This document shows positions 16,196 through 24,473 of a stretch of 37,472 nt of DNA, piece after piece. The stretch spans positions 1 through 37,472 of the forward strand of contig CAMDNZ010000031.1 of the NCBI GenBank assembly GCA_945903445.1, written 5' to 3'. Under the pieces are notes generated by a model. The model was given only the letters and a program-made list of their open reading frames with translations. It ran no database searches and had not been told where the DNA came from. The position numbers were made by a program, and so were the translations under genes. Source of the DNA: Bordetella parapertussis (GTDB taxonomy: Bacteria; Pseudomonadota; Gammaproteobacteria; Burkholderiales; Burkholderiaceae_B). Every line of letters begins with the position of its first letter. Within the stretch, counting starts at the first letter, position 1.

Positions 16196-17020
16196 ATGAT
16201 CGATCATTCCCCGCTGGGGCGCGCCAGCGCCTACCCCGACCACTACGACGCCAGTTTGTTGTTCCCCATCGCGCGCGAACACAACCGCACGCAGCTGTCT
16301 GCCGCGACGGCCCGTCCGGCTTCGGGTGCCGACATCTGGACGGCCTATGAAGTGTCTTGGTTGAACAGCCGTGGCAAGCCGCAGGTGGCCGCCGCTACGT
16401 TCATCGTTCCGCAGGATTCGCCCAACATCATCGAATCGAAATCGTTCAAACTGTATTTGAACAGCTTGAACGCCACTCGCTTGCCCGACACCGCCACTGT
16501 GCGCACCATGCTGGCGCGCGATCTGAGCGCGGCCGCAAAGGCGCGCGTAGATGTCCAACTGCACACGGGTGCCGACCTGGACGCCCTGTCTATTGCCGCG
16601 CTCGATGGCAGCGTGCTGGACGATCAAGACATCGCTATCGACACCTACACTCCGCAAGCCGAGCTATTGAGTGCCGATTTCTCGCAGCCCGAAATCTCGC
16701 ACACCTGGGTATCGCGATTATTGAAATCGAATTGCCCGGTCACGGGTCAGCCCGATTGGGCCGATGTACAGATCAGCTATACCGGCGTACCGATCGACCC
16801 CGCGCAATTGCTGCGCTATATCGTGTCGTTTCGCGACCATGCGGATTTCCACGAGCATTGCGTAGAGCGCATTTTCGATGACATCTTACGGGTCTGCCGC
16901 CCGGGCCGATTATCGGTATATGCCCGCTATACGCGACGCGGCGGTCTGGATATCAATCCGTGGCGCAGCACCGAAGCCACCCAAACCCCCCCGGTCAACG
17001 CCCGCACGACGCGCCAGTAA
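16196..17020 (+). CDS. queF: NADPH-dependent 7-cyano-7-deazaguanine (preQ0) reductase
   Basis: This 274-residue enzyme reduces the nitrile of preQ0 to preQ1 in queuosine biosynthesis. It is the long bimodular form of QueF with two tunnelling-fold halves. The first half has the substrate-contacting ESKSFKLYLNSLN. The second has the catalytic cysteine in SNCPVTGQPDWADVQISY and the FHEHCVERIFDD segment. The ATG at 16196 gives the normal N terminus; no clear ribosome-binding site is visible. It stands alone between the P450 gene and pgsA. No preQ1 riboswitch was recognised upstream. Confidence 0.94.
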   Translation: MIDHSPLGRASAYPDHYDASLLFPIAREHNRTQLSAATARPASGADIWTAYEVSWLNSRGKPQVAAATFIVPQDSPNIIESKSFKLYLNSLNATRLPDTATVRTMLARDLSAAAKARVDVQLHTGADLDALSIAALDGSVLDDQDIAIDTYTPQAELLSADFSQPEISHTWVSRLLKSNCPVTGQPDWADVQISYTGVPIDPAQLLRYIVSFRDHADFHEHCVERIFDDILRVCRPGRLSVYARYTRRGGLDINPWRSTEATQTPPVNARTTRQ

Positions 17021-17173
17021 GCAGGCGCGCCAATAAAAAACGCCGCATGTCGACGCGGAAAAACAGCGTCATCATGCAGCGTATCGGTCATGGTGAGCTG
17101 AAATCTCGCCCATTGGCTGGCAGCCTGCCCAAGCACGTTTTACACCCTCGCAGTCACGCCAAATCCTGATGCT

Positions 17174-17752
17174 TCACAGCTTGATCGATTTTTCGCGAAT
17201 CGCAGGCCAGGCGCGTCGCAGGTAATAGCACATCGACCAGACCGTCAAAATGGCGGCGATTACGATCAACACGAGTCCGAGGATGCGTAGGTTCACGCCA
17301 TACAAGGACCGATCGTAAAGCAAGCAGGGAATGGCGATCATCTGAGCCGCGGTTTTGAACTTGCCCAAACGATGCACCGCCACACTGGCACTGGCTCCGA
17401 TCTGGGCCATCCACTCGCGCAGCGCGGAAATCGTGATTTCGCGACCGATGATGATGAAAGCGATGAAAATATCCACTCGTCCCAGGTCCAGCAGCACCAG
17501 CAAGGCCGCCGACACCATCAGCTTATCGGCCACCGGGTCCAGAAACGCGCCGAAGGCAGAGGTTTGATTCCAGCGCCGTGCCAACCAGCCATCGAACCAG
17601 TCGGTCGCAGCCGCTAGGATGAACGCCAACGCGGCAACCGTATCGCGCAGGGGCACCGACATCCAGTTCTCGGGTAGGTAAAACAGCCCAATCACCATAG
17701 GAATCATGGCGACGCGGAACCAGGTGAGAATGATCGGTGCGTTTAGAGGCAT
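17174..17752 (-). CDS. pgsA: CDP-diacylglycerol--glycerol-3-phosphate 3-phosphatidyltransferase
   Basis: This 192-residue inner-membrane enzyme makes phosphatidylglycerol phosphate, the committed step to phosphatidylglycerol. The CDP-alcohol phosphatidyltransferase signature (DG-x2-AR-x8-G-x3-D-x3-D) is intact in DWFDGWLARRWNQTSAFGAF followed by LDPVADK. Several hydrophobic helices surround it. It is the last gene of the pdxJ-acpS-nagZ-uvrC-pgsA run, 38 bases after uvrC. The uvrC-pgsA pairing is common in proteobacteria. Confidence 0.93.
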   Translation of the reverse strand: MPLNAPIILTWFRVAMIPMVIGLFYLPENWMSVPLRDTVAALAFILAAATDWFDGWLARRWNQTSAFGAFLDPVADKLMVSAALLVLLDLGRVDIFIAFIIIGREITISALREWMAQIGASASVAVHRLGKFKTAAQMIAIPCLLYDRSLYGVNLRILGLVLIVIAAILTVWSMCYYLRRAWPAIREKSIKL

Positions 17753-17790
17753 AATGCGCGTATGCTACATCACGTCGGCTGGAAAGTCCG

Positions 17791-19617
17791 TCAGCCTCGT
17801 AAGGATTCGTATATCCGTTCGGCCAATTCCTGCGAAATCCCATCTACCGATGCCAAATCGTGAATACTGGCCGAGGCCACGCCAGAGAACCCGCCGAACC
17901 GAGCTAGCAGACGCTGGCGCCGTTTGGCACCAATACCTTCGATCTCTTCCAGCCGCGACACATTGCGCGCTTTAGCCCGCCTGGCGCGCATACCGGTTAT
18001 CGCAAAGCGATGCGCCTCGTCGCGCACCTGGGCGATCAGCATCAAGGCCGCCGATTCGCCGCCTAGCGCGACCGGTGGCCGTTCGTCGGCAAACACCAAG
18101 GTCTCCAGGCCTACGCGACGCCCTTCCCCTTTGGCCACGCCCACCAGTACATGGATGTCCAGCCCAAGCTCGCCGAACACCTGACGGGCGACCTCGACCT
18201 GCCCTTTGCCGCCGTCGATCAACACCACCCCTGGCAGCGGCGCATCGCCATCGGCCACCTTGGCAAATCGCCGGGTCAACACTTGTCGCATGGCAGCATA
18301 GTCGTCGCCCGGCGTAATACCGGCAATGTTGTAGCGCCTGTACAAGGAAGGCTGCATATCGTGCTTCTCGAACACCACGCACGACGCCTGGGTGGCTTCG
18401 CCTGCGGTATGGCTGATATCAAAACACTCGATGCGTAGGGCGTCCAGGGCGGTTTCGTCGGTATCCAGCTCCAATGCTTCGGCCAGCGCCAGCGTGCGTG
18501 CCGCCCGCGCACCCGATTCGGTCAGCGCACGCGCCAGCGCCATTTCGGCGTTTTTCTGAGCCTGCTCCAACCACGAGCGCCGCACCCCCTGGGGACGATT
18601 CAACCAGCGCAGCCTGGTGCCCGACTCCTCGGCCAACAAATCCAGCAAGGCCGGATCGGGCAAGGCCAAATTGGACACCACCACGGTCGGCAAGCTGGCC
18701 CCCGCATAATGTTGCCCTACGAAGGCTTCCAGCACGCCCGGCAATTCTGCCTGCTCGGCATGGCTGGGGAAAAACGCCTTGTCGCCCAGGTGCCGACCGC
18801 CCCGTACCATGGCCAGGTTGACACACACCCGGCCACCTGCCTGCACGAGCGCGATGATGTCGGTATCGCCCCCACCGCTGTCTTCCATGGTCTGCTGGTG
18901 CAAAACCCGCGCCAAGGATCCCATCTGATCGCGCAACACGGCTGCCCGCTCGAACGCCAGCTCTGCCGAGGCGGCCTGCATGCGCGCCTCGATCTCGCTC
19001 ATGACCTCTTTGGCTTCGCCATTCAAGAAGCGTGTGGCGCGCAGCACGTCGCGGGCGTAATCGTCGACCTCGATCGCGCCCACGCACGGTGCCGAACATC
19101 GTCCGATCTGATGCAACAGACAGGGACGCGACCGATTGGCGTACACCGAGTCCTCGCAGGTTCGCAGTCGAAACACCTTCTGCAAAATCTGAATGGTTTC
19201 CTTGACCGCCCAGGCATTGGGAAACGGCCCGAAATAACTGCCTCGACGACTGGTCGCGCCGCGGTAGTAGGCAATGCGCGGATAGGCGTGGCCGGTAATG
19301 TGCAGATACGGATAGGACTTGTCGTCCCGAAACAAGATGTTGTAGCGGGGACGCAGCCGCTTGATCAGATTATTCTCAAGCAGCAGCGCTTCGGCCTCGG
19401 AGCGCGTAACCGACACCTCGACCCGATCGACCTTGCCCACCATCTGCGCGATGCGCGGGCTGGCCAAATTCTTCTGAAAATACGAAGACACGCGCTTCTT
19501 GAGGTCGCGCGCTTTGCCCACATACATCACCTCGCCGGCGGCATCGATATGTCGATACACACCGGGCAAGTGCGGCAGATCAGCCAGAAAGGATTTGAGA
19601 TTGAAACTGTCGGGCAT
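17791..19617 (-). CDS. uvrC: Excinuclease ABC subunit C
   Basis: This 608-residue nuclease makes both incisions in UvrABC nucleotide excision repair. The N-terminal GIY-YIG-type domain is GVYRHIDAAGEVMYVGKARD. A UvrB-binding UVR motif follows (MSEIEARMQAASAELAFERA). The C-terminal half holds the RNase H-like nuclease (IECFDISHTAGE, VLIDGGKGQVEVA), and tandem helix-hairpin-helix motifs end the protein (IEGIGAKRRQRLLARFGG). The start was set at 19617 (MPDSFNLKSFL), because the open frame from 19740 adds 41 residues lying inside nagZ. It overlaps the end of nagZ by 38 bases. Confidence 0.94.
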   Translation of the reverse strand: MPDSFNLKSFLADLPHLPGVYRHIDAAGEVMYVGKARDLKKRVSSYFQKNLASPRIAQMVGKVDRVEVSVTRSEAEALLLENNLIKRLRPRYNILFRDDKSYPYLHITGHAYPRIAYYRGATSRRGSYFGPFPNAWAVKETIQILQKVFRLRTCEDSVYANRSRPCLLHQIGRCSAPCVGAIEVDDYARDVLRATRFLNGEAKEVMSEIEARMQAASAELAFERAAVLRDQMGSLARVLHQQTMEDSGGGDTDIIALVQAGGRVCVNLAMVRGGRHLGDKAFFPSHAEQAELPGVLEAFVGQHYAGASLPTVVVSNLALPDPALLDLLAEESGTRLRWLNRPQGVRRSWLEQAQKNAEMALARALTESGARAARTLALAEALELDTDETALDALRIECFDISHTAGEATQASCVVFEKHDMQPSLYRRYNIAGITPGDDYAAMRQVLTRRFAKVADGDAPLPGVVLIDGGKGQVEVARQVFGELGLDIHVLVGVAKGEGRRVGLETLVFADERPPVALGGESAALMLIAQVRDEAHRFAITGMRARRAKARNVSRLEEIEGIGAKRRQRLLARFGGFSGVASASIHDLASVDGISQELAERIYESLRG

Positions 19618-20632
19618 GCTGATAACGGGCCTCGGCCTGCAAAGTGGTCCAGTCGAGCGCGGGGCGCGTAGGCGCCAGACGACGAATACGGGCGAGCGAC
19701 TCGGTCGACGGTACGATATCCAGACGCACGAGCAGGTCATCGGCCAGATCGGGGCGGTTGCACACCAACACCATGTCGCAGCCTGCCGCCAGCGCCGCTT
19801 GCGCCCGACCCAGAATGTCGCCAGCCTCGGCGGCTGCCGCCATGGTCAGGTCGTCGGAGAAGATGACGCCATCGTAGCCCAACCGAGTACGCAGCACGTC
19901 TTGCAACCACACTCGCGAAAACCCCGCAGGCCGGGTATCGACGGCAGGATAAATGACATGCGCGGGCATAATCGCCGTCAACACACTCTCGCCCAGCCAG
20001 CCGTAGGCTGCGGCGTCGTCGGCCAGAATGTCGGCCAAGGGGCGCGTGTCTATCGCAGCGGCATGGTGCGAATCCGCTTCGGCATAGCCGTGGCCCGGGA
20101 AATGCTTGCCACAGGCCCCCATTCCAGCCTGGGCCAGTCCTTGCGCCAGACACCGTGCCAGCATCGTCACCACGCGCGGATCGCGATGAAACGCACGCGT
20201 TCCCACGACTTTGCTTGCGCCGTGGTCCAGATCCAGCACCGGCGCGAAGGAAAAATCGACGCCACAGGCGCGCAGTTCGGACGCCAGCACATAGCCCAGT
20301 TCGGTGGCCGCACGCATCGCCGTCATGGCGTCGCGCATCCATGCCTCGCCCAACGCGTGCATGGCGGGCAACACCGTAAACCCGTCGGTCTTGAACCGTT
20401 GTACCCGCCCCCCTTCCTGATCGGCGGCGATCAATAGCGGCGCACGCCGTGCTGCATGGATGTCGGCCGTCAACTGGGTAAGCTGCGCACGGCTCTCGAA
20501 ATTGCGTGCGAACAAGATGACGCCACCGACCAGCGGGTGACGTAGACGTTCTGCCTCTGTAGGCGTCAATACCGTACCGGCGACATCGACGATGACGGGA
20601 CCGGGGGGCAAGTCAGGCAGTTTCGGTTTCAT
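19580..20632 (-). CDS. nagZ: Beta-N-acetylhexosaminidase of peptidoglycan recycling
   Basis: This 350-residue cytoplasmic glycoside hydrolase family 3 enzyme removes GlcNAc from anhydromuropeptides. Landmarks are IAADQEGGRVQRF, the KHFPGHG motif with its catalytic dyad loop, AIMPAHVIYPAVD, and the nucleophile aspartate in GVIFSDDLTM. Its start codon overlaps the acpS stop (ATGA type) and its end overlaps uvrC. Length is typical. The pathway links to AmpC-type beta-lactamase induction in other species, but nothing here shows that. Confidence 0.94.
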   Translation of the reverse strand: MKPKLPDLPPGPVIVDVAGTVLTPTEAERLRHPLVGGVILFARNFESRAQLTQLTADIHAARRAPLLIAADQEGGRVQRFKTDGFTVLPAMHALGEAWMRDAMTAMRAATELGYVLASELRACGVDFSFAPVLDLDHGASKVVGTRAFHRDPRVVTMLARCLAQGLAQAGMGACGKHFPGHGYAEADSHHAAAIDTRPLADILADDAAAYGWLGESVLTAIMPAHVIYPAVDTRPAGFSRVWLQDVLRTRLGYDGVIFSDDLTMAAAAEAGDILGRAQAALAAGCDMVLVCNRPDLADDLLVRLDIVPSTESLARIRRLAPTRPALDWTTLQAEARYQHARQFQSQILSG

Positions 20633-21135
20633 GATTCGGATGGCGGCGCAGATACGACTGCAGATTCAGGAGCAGGCACGGGTCCAGAGACACGCGCAGG
20701 TGCAGATGCCGATGGATGCGCTTCGACGATGACATAGGCGGCAACGAGATCGGTCTCGTCGGTCAACGATACGTGGGCTGCGCCAAAGCGCAGGTCATAC
20801 CACTCGCGCAAGACAGGCGCCAACACCAGAACCGGACGTCCGCCTGAGGCGTTCAGGGTTTGCACTCGCCGCCACGTCATGGGCATGCGGATCCCCAGGC
20901 CGATCGCTTTGGAAAACGCTTCCTTGACCGCGAATCGGGTGGCCAGATAGCGCAGTCCCCGAGCAGGCACCCTGATTCGGCGAGCATGAAAAACCCGCAG
21001 TTCGTCATCGCCCAGGATTTTCTCGGCGAAACGATTGCCATGACGGGCCAGAGCAGCTTCGACCCGATCGACCCGCAGCAGATCCAGACCGATGCCAGCG
21101 ATGGTCGCCGACGATGCTAACCCGATGGGGATCAT
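20629..21135 (-). CDS. acpS: Holo-[acyl-carrier-protein] synthase
   Basis: AcpS transfers 4'-phosphopantetheine from CoA to acyl carrier protein. The magnesium-binding motifs are present: GIGLDLLRVDRVE near the N terminus and RFAVKEAFSKAIGLGI in the middle. The protein has 168 residues, against about 126 in most relatives. The extra part is a C-terminal tail of about 35 residues made mostly of Ala, Pro, Ser and Val (PSASAPARVSGPVPAPESA...), likely disordered. The gene overlaps pdxJ by four bases upstream and nagZ by four bases downstream, so translation is coupled. Confidence 0.92.
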   Translation of the reverse strand: MIPIGLASSATIAGIGLDLLRVDRVEAALARHGNRFAEKILGDDELRVFHARRIRVPARGLRYLATRFAVKEAFSKAIGLGIRMPMTWRRVQTLNASGGRPVLVLAPVLREWYDLRFGAAHVSLTDETDLVAAYVIVEAHPSASAPARVSGPVPAPESAVVSAPPSES

Positions 21136-21875
21136 GCGCGCGAGGCCCGTTGCGGATCGCGCGCCAGCACCAGCAGGGCTTTCATATCGCGAACAGCCTT
21201 TTCCAAGCCATCGAACACGGCCTGGGCCACGATGGCATGCCCGATATTGAGTTCGGCGATACCATCGATACTGGCAATCGGCAAAACGTTGTCATAGTGC
21301 AAGCCATGGCCGGCGTTAACACGCAAACCAAGACGCAAACCGGTCTGCACCGCACGAGCGATACGTTCCAGCTCGGCGTCGGCGGCGGCACCGGAGGCCT
21401 CGGCATAAGCGCCCGTGTGCAACTCGATGACCTGGGCGCCGGCGCGCGCGGCAGCTTCGATCTGCGCATCGTCGGCATCGATGAACAAAGACACCCGTGC
21501 CTCTGCGGCGTGCAAACGTGCCACGGCGGCAGCGACTTTGTCGAAACCGCCCACAACGTCCAGGCCGCCTTCGGTCGTCAATTCGTGCCGTTTTTCGGGC
21601 ACCAGACACACGTCGTGAGGACGAACCTGGCAAGCGATATCCAGCATTTCATCGGTGACGGCGCACTCCAGATTCATGCGAGTGCGCAGCTGAGGGCGCA
21701 GCGCATGGACGTCGGCATCCTGAATATGGCGCCGATCTTCTCGCAGATGCAGCGTAATGGCGTCGGCCCCTGCGTCTTCGGCCCGCAGCGCTGCCGCGAT
21801 AGGATCGGGATAACGGGTATGGCGCTGCTGACGCAGCGTCGCGACGTGGTCGATATTGACGCCAAGTTCGATCAT
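21132..21875 (-). CDS. pdxJ: Pyridoxine 5'-phosphate synthase
   Basis: A 247-residue TIM-barrel enzyme that condenses deoxyxylulose phosphate with amino-acetone phosphate to give pyridoxine 5'-phosphate. The N terminus is diagnostic (MIELGVNIDHVATLRQQR), followed by YPDPIAAALRAEDAGADAIT and HLREDRRHI. Later motifs are SLFIDAD, VIELHTGAYA and VNAGHGLHYDNV. It is the first gene of the run shown here; in relatives recO and era often precede it, but here an unrelated regulator does, 37 bases upstream. Confidence 0.95.
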   Translation of the reverse strand: MIELGVNIDHVATLRQQRHTRYPDPIAAALRAEDAGADAITLHLREDRRHIQDADVHALRPQLRTRMNLECAVTDEMLDIACQVRPHDVCLVPEKRHELTTEGGLDVVGGFDKVAAAVARLHAAEARVSLFIDADDAQIEAAARAGAQVIELHTGAYAEASGAAADAELERIARAVQTGLRLGLRVNAGHGLHYDNVLPIASIDGIAELNIGHAIVAQAVFDGLEKAVRDMKALLVLARDPQRASRA

Positions 21876-21912
21876 GATGTGAGGCTATACGTGATAGGAG
21901 AAGGTCTCGCTA

Positions 21913-22839
21913 TTATGCCGCAGCCGGACCTGGGGCCCGGCTTGGTGCAAAAGGGGCATGACGCAGGCGTACCAAGCCGCCGATGAAGACATAGCCTAAA
22001 CCATGCACGGTATGCAAGGGCAGAGGGCAACCGGACGCACCGACCTTCTTGCGCAAGCGACTGACCAAGACACTCATCGAATCCAGTGCAAAGCCGCATT
22101 GGTCGGCCTCGATCGTCTCGCGCGAGATCTCATGGCGCTCGCTGCCCAAAAGCACCTCGAAAAAATTGCGCTCGACACCGGTAAGTGGGATGTGTTCGCC
22201 GCGTGGATTGATGATGACCCAACCCTTGTGTGCGATTTTCCAGGTGCCGTAGGCTTCTTCGGGATTAGCGTAATCCCCTCTCAAGGCACTTTGAGAATCG
22301 GCCTCGGCAAACCCAGTGGGCACCGTCTCTTGCACGGGCATGTCGTAGTCGATGCAGGTCGGTTTCTGGGCGGTCGCAGCCGACGCTGAGTCGGATATTT
22401 CTCGCGCATTCGCAGCGGTTTCAGCGCTATAGCCGGCACCGGACGACAGCGCGATGCATTGCGGTGCCAGGTCGAGCGTCGCCAGAACGTCGGCGGCTCG
22501 AGCAGCGTCGATGCACATGTCGCCACCCATCGCGGCAGTCGGCTCACACAACATGTCAGCCTCAAGGCCAAGGACGACAACAACGCCATACAAGCTGCGC
22601 AGATGAGGCAGCAAGCCATCGAGCATGGCTGCTGAATAGGCCGCGCGTCGGACATATAGAACCCGTGCAAAACCCGGCTGCGCCTGTGCGCACTTGTCGT
22701 GTGCGTCCAATGCCTCGTACAACGACGACACGTCGGCACATTCGATCACTTCATGCTTGGCGCGGACAAGCGCCAATGCCAATTGGGCTCGGGTCAACGC
22801 ATCGGGTTCGAGTAAAGCGATCTGCAAAGAAAAAGTCAT
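21913..22839 (-). CDS. Orphan OmpR-type winged-helix regulator with degenerate receiver-like domain
   Basis: The 308-residue protein starts at the ATG at 22839 (MTFSLQIALLEPDA); the ATG at 22851 is equally possible and neither has a clear ribosome-binding site. Residues 1-125 resemble a response-regulator receiver: LLEPDALTRAQLALAL resembles the first strand and helix, and GVVVVLGLEAD resembles the fourth strand. The expected phospho-acceptor aspartate (around RVLYVRRAAY) and the conserved lysine are absent, so phosphorylation control is unlikely. A 70-residue variable linker follows. Then residues 197-290 form a Trans_reg_C winged helix (LTGVERNFFEVLL, MSVLVSRLRKKVG, HTVHGLGYVF). The tail is Ala/Pro rich. 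There is no histidine kinase nearby. Targets are unknown. Confidence 0.75.
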   Translation of the reverse strand: MTFSLQIALLEPDALTRAQLALALVRAKHEVIECADVSSLYEALDAHDKCAQAQPGFARVLYVRRAAYSAAMLDGLLPHLRSLYGVVVVLGLEADMLCEPTAAMGGDMCIDAARAADVLATLDLAPQCIALSSGAGYSAETAANAREISDSASAATAQKPTCIDYDMPVQETVPTGFAEADSQSALRGDYANPEEAYGTWKIAHKGWVIINPRGEHIPLTGVERNFFEVLLGSERHEISRETIEADQCGFALDSMSVLVSRLRKKVGASGCPLPLHTVHGLGYVFIGGLVRLRHAPFAPSRAPGPAAA

Positions 22840-22955
22840 TGTCTGCACCATGCAGAAGTGGAAGGAATGCTGAAGCCTACCGATGCATTCGATGGCAAAA
22901 CCGTCACCCGCCACGACTTCGGACAAAGGACTTAATAATTCTTTAAAATTTACTT

Positions 22956-23624
22956 TTAGTTGGCCCGTCGCCTCGACGGTGCGAGCCTGCCGGCCAGCAC
23001 CAATGCGACAATGCACACAACGGATGTGGTCGCGACCAACACGCTAGCGGTGTCGTCATTGCCCGCCTGAACCGCCTCAAAGATGGCAATCGACAACGTT
23101 TGTGTCTTGCCCGGCAGGCTACCCGCCAGCATGAGCGTCGCGCCAAACTCGCCCAAGGCTCGGGCAAATGCCAACAAAACGCCCGCCAGGATGCCGGGCC
23201 ATGCCAGCGGCAAGGCAATACGCCAAAACACCACCGACTCGGTCACGCCCAAAGCCCGTCCTGCGCGCTCGATTTCGGGATCGACACCGAGAAAAGCAGT
23301 ACGCGCCGAGCGTAAAACCAAGGGAAATGCCACCACGGTAGCCGCCAGCACAGCACCCTGCCAGGTGAACACCAAGCTAATGCCCCAATCGTCCAACCAC
23401 CGGCCCACCATGCCTCGTCGGCCGAACACAACCAGCAAGTAATATCCCATGACGGTAGGCGGCAACACCAAGGGCAAGCTCAAAATGGCGTCGACAAGAT
23501 CGGCACCCCGTCCCGGCACGCGCGATAAGCCATAGGCGATCGCTACACCCAGCATGCTCGCCAGCGCCGTCGCACATCCCGCGACTTTCAGCGACAGTAG
23601 CAAGGGAGTCCAAACCGGATCCAT
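22956..23624 (-). CDS. modB: Molybdate ABC transporter permease
   Basis: This 222-residue inner-membrane permease has the ABC permease EAA loop (GVDPEIERAGRALGVTESVVFWRIALPL) and conserved helices such as ILSLPLVLPPTVMGYYLLV. FARALGEFGATLMLAGSLPG is typical of ModB. The start at 23624 (MDPVWTPLLLSLKVAG) matches the family; the open frame from 23828 overlaps modA and adds unrelated residues, and an ATG at 23648 is an alternative. It follows modA at about 64 bases. No modC ATPase follows; the next gene is an unrelated regulator. Confidence 0.9.
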   Translation of the reverse strand: MDPVWTPLLLSLKVAGCATALASMLGVAIAYGLSRVPGRGADLVDAILSLPLVLPPTVMGYYLLVVFGRRGMVGRWLDDWGISLVFTWQGAVLAATVVAFPLVLRSARTAFLGVDPEIERAGRALGVTESVVFWRIALPLAWPGILAGVLLAFARALGEFGATLMLAGSLPGKTQTLSIAIFEAVQAGNDDTASVLVATTSVVCIVALVLAGRLAPSRRRAN

Positions 23625-23688
23625 CACACGCAAGGCGTCCGATCGCATCCTACCGCTCGGACGGAAGAAATCTTCACCGAGGCGGCGG

Positions 23689-24471
23689 TCATGGTGCTCG
23701 GCCGAAACCATGCTCGGCCAAAATGCGCTGGCCGTCGGTCGATCGCACGAACGCCACAAACGCGTCAGCCTCGCGCACCTCCTGGGCACTGGTGGTGCGC
23801 GCGATAGGATAGGTGACCGGCGCGACACTGGGCAATTCGGCGGCGATCCGGACGGCGTGGGGCATCACCGCAGCATCCGTGGCGAACACGATGCCCGCGT
23901 CCACCTCGCCTCGCGCAACGTAGTCCAAAGCCTGGCGTACATTCTGGGCGGGAATGCCTTTGGCACTTACCGCGTCCCACAGGCCGTCGCGTTGCAACGC
24001 TGCCTGCGCATAGCGTCCGACCGGAACACTGGCTGGATTGCCGTAAGCCACCCGACGCACCGATGCGTCTGCCAGACTTTTCACGCTCGTAAGCGATTTG
24101 GCTCGTGCCTCGGGCACGATCACGACCAGGCGATTGGTGGCGAAATCGATCCGAGTGGCCGCAACTACTGCGCTAGCCGCGACGGCACGGTCCATCGCAA
24201 CCTGATCAGCCGAAGCGAAGACATCCACCGGCGCTCCTGCCATGATCTGCTGCAACACGACGTCCGACGCGCCGAAGTTCAGCACGACATCCGTACCGGG
24301 GCGCTGCCGCTCGAAAGCGCTTTCGATGGCCTTGAAGGCTTGAGTCAGACTGGCAGCTGCCGAGACGGTAATTTCTGCCGCCACCACGGGTGCCGCCGCG
24401 CATAAGCCCGACGTCAGTGAGAGCGCCAGTGCCACGCTTTGCAAGCGCCCTGTTTCTGCACGATCGGTCAT
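23689..24471 (-). CDS. modA: Molybdate-binding periplasmic protein
   Basis: A 260-residue class of extracellular solute-binding protein for molybdate/tungstate. It has an N-terminal signal peptide ending VVAAE near residue 32. The mature protein starts ITVSAAASLTQAFKAI, the ModA hallmark whose serines bind the oxyanion. Further motifs are VVLNFGASDVVLQQI, APVDVFASAD, YGNPASVPVGRYA and VDAGIVFATDA. It starts two bases after the stop of the lyase-like gene, with AAGGAAA inside that gene's end, so it is translated from the same message. modB follows. Confidence 0.92.
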   Translation of the reverse strand: MTDRAETGRLQSVALALSLTSGLCAAAPVVAAEITVSAAASLTQAFKAIESAFERQRPGTDVVLNFGASDVVLQQIMAGAPVDVFASADQVAMDRAVAASAVVAATRIDFATNRLVVIVPEARAKSLTSVKSLADASVRRVAYGNPASVPVGRYAQAALQRDGLWDAVSAKGIPAQNVRQALDYVARGEVDAGIVFATDAAVMPHAVRIAAELPSVAPVTYPIARTTSAQEVREADAFVAFVRSTDGQRILAEHGFGRAP

Positions 24472-24473
24472 GA

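Noticed and set aside
21994..22389. 128-codon plus-strand frame across the orphan regulator
   Set aside because: Antisense to the clear winged-helix domain and without features of its own.
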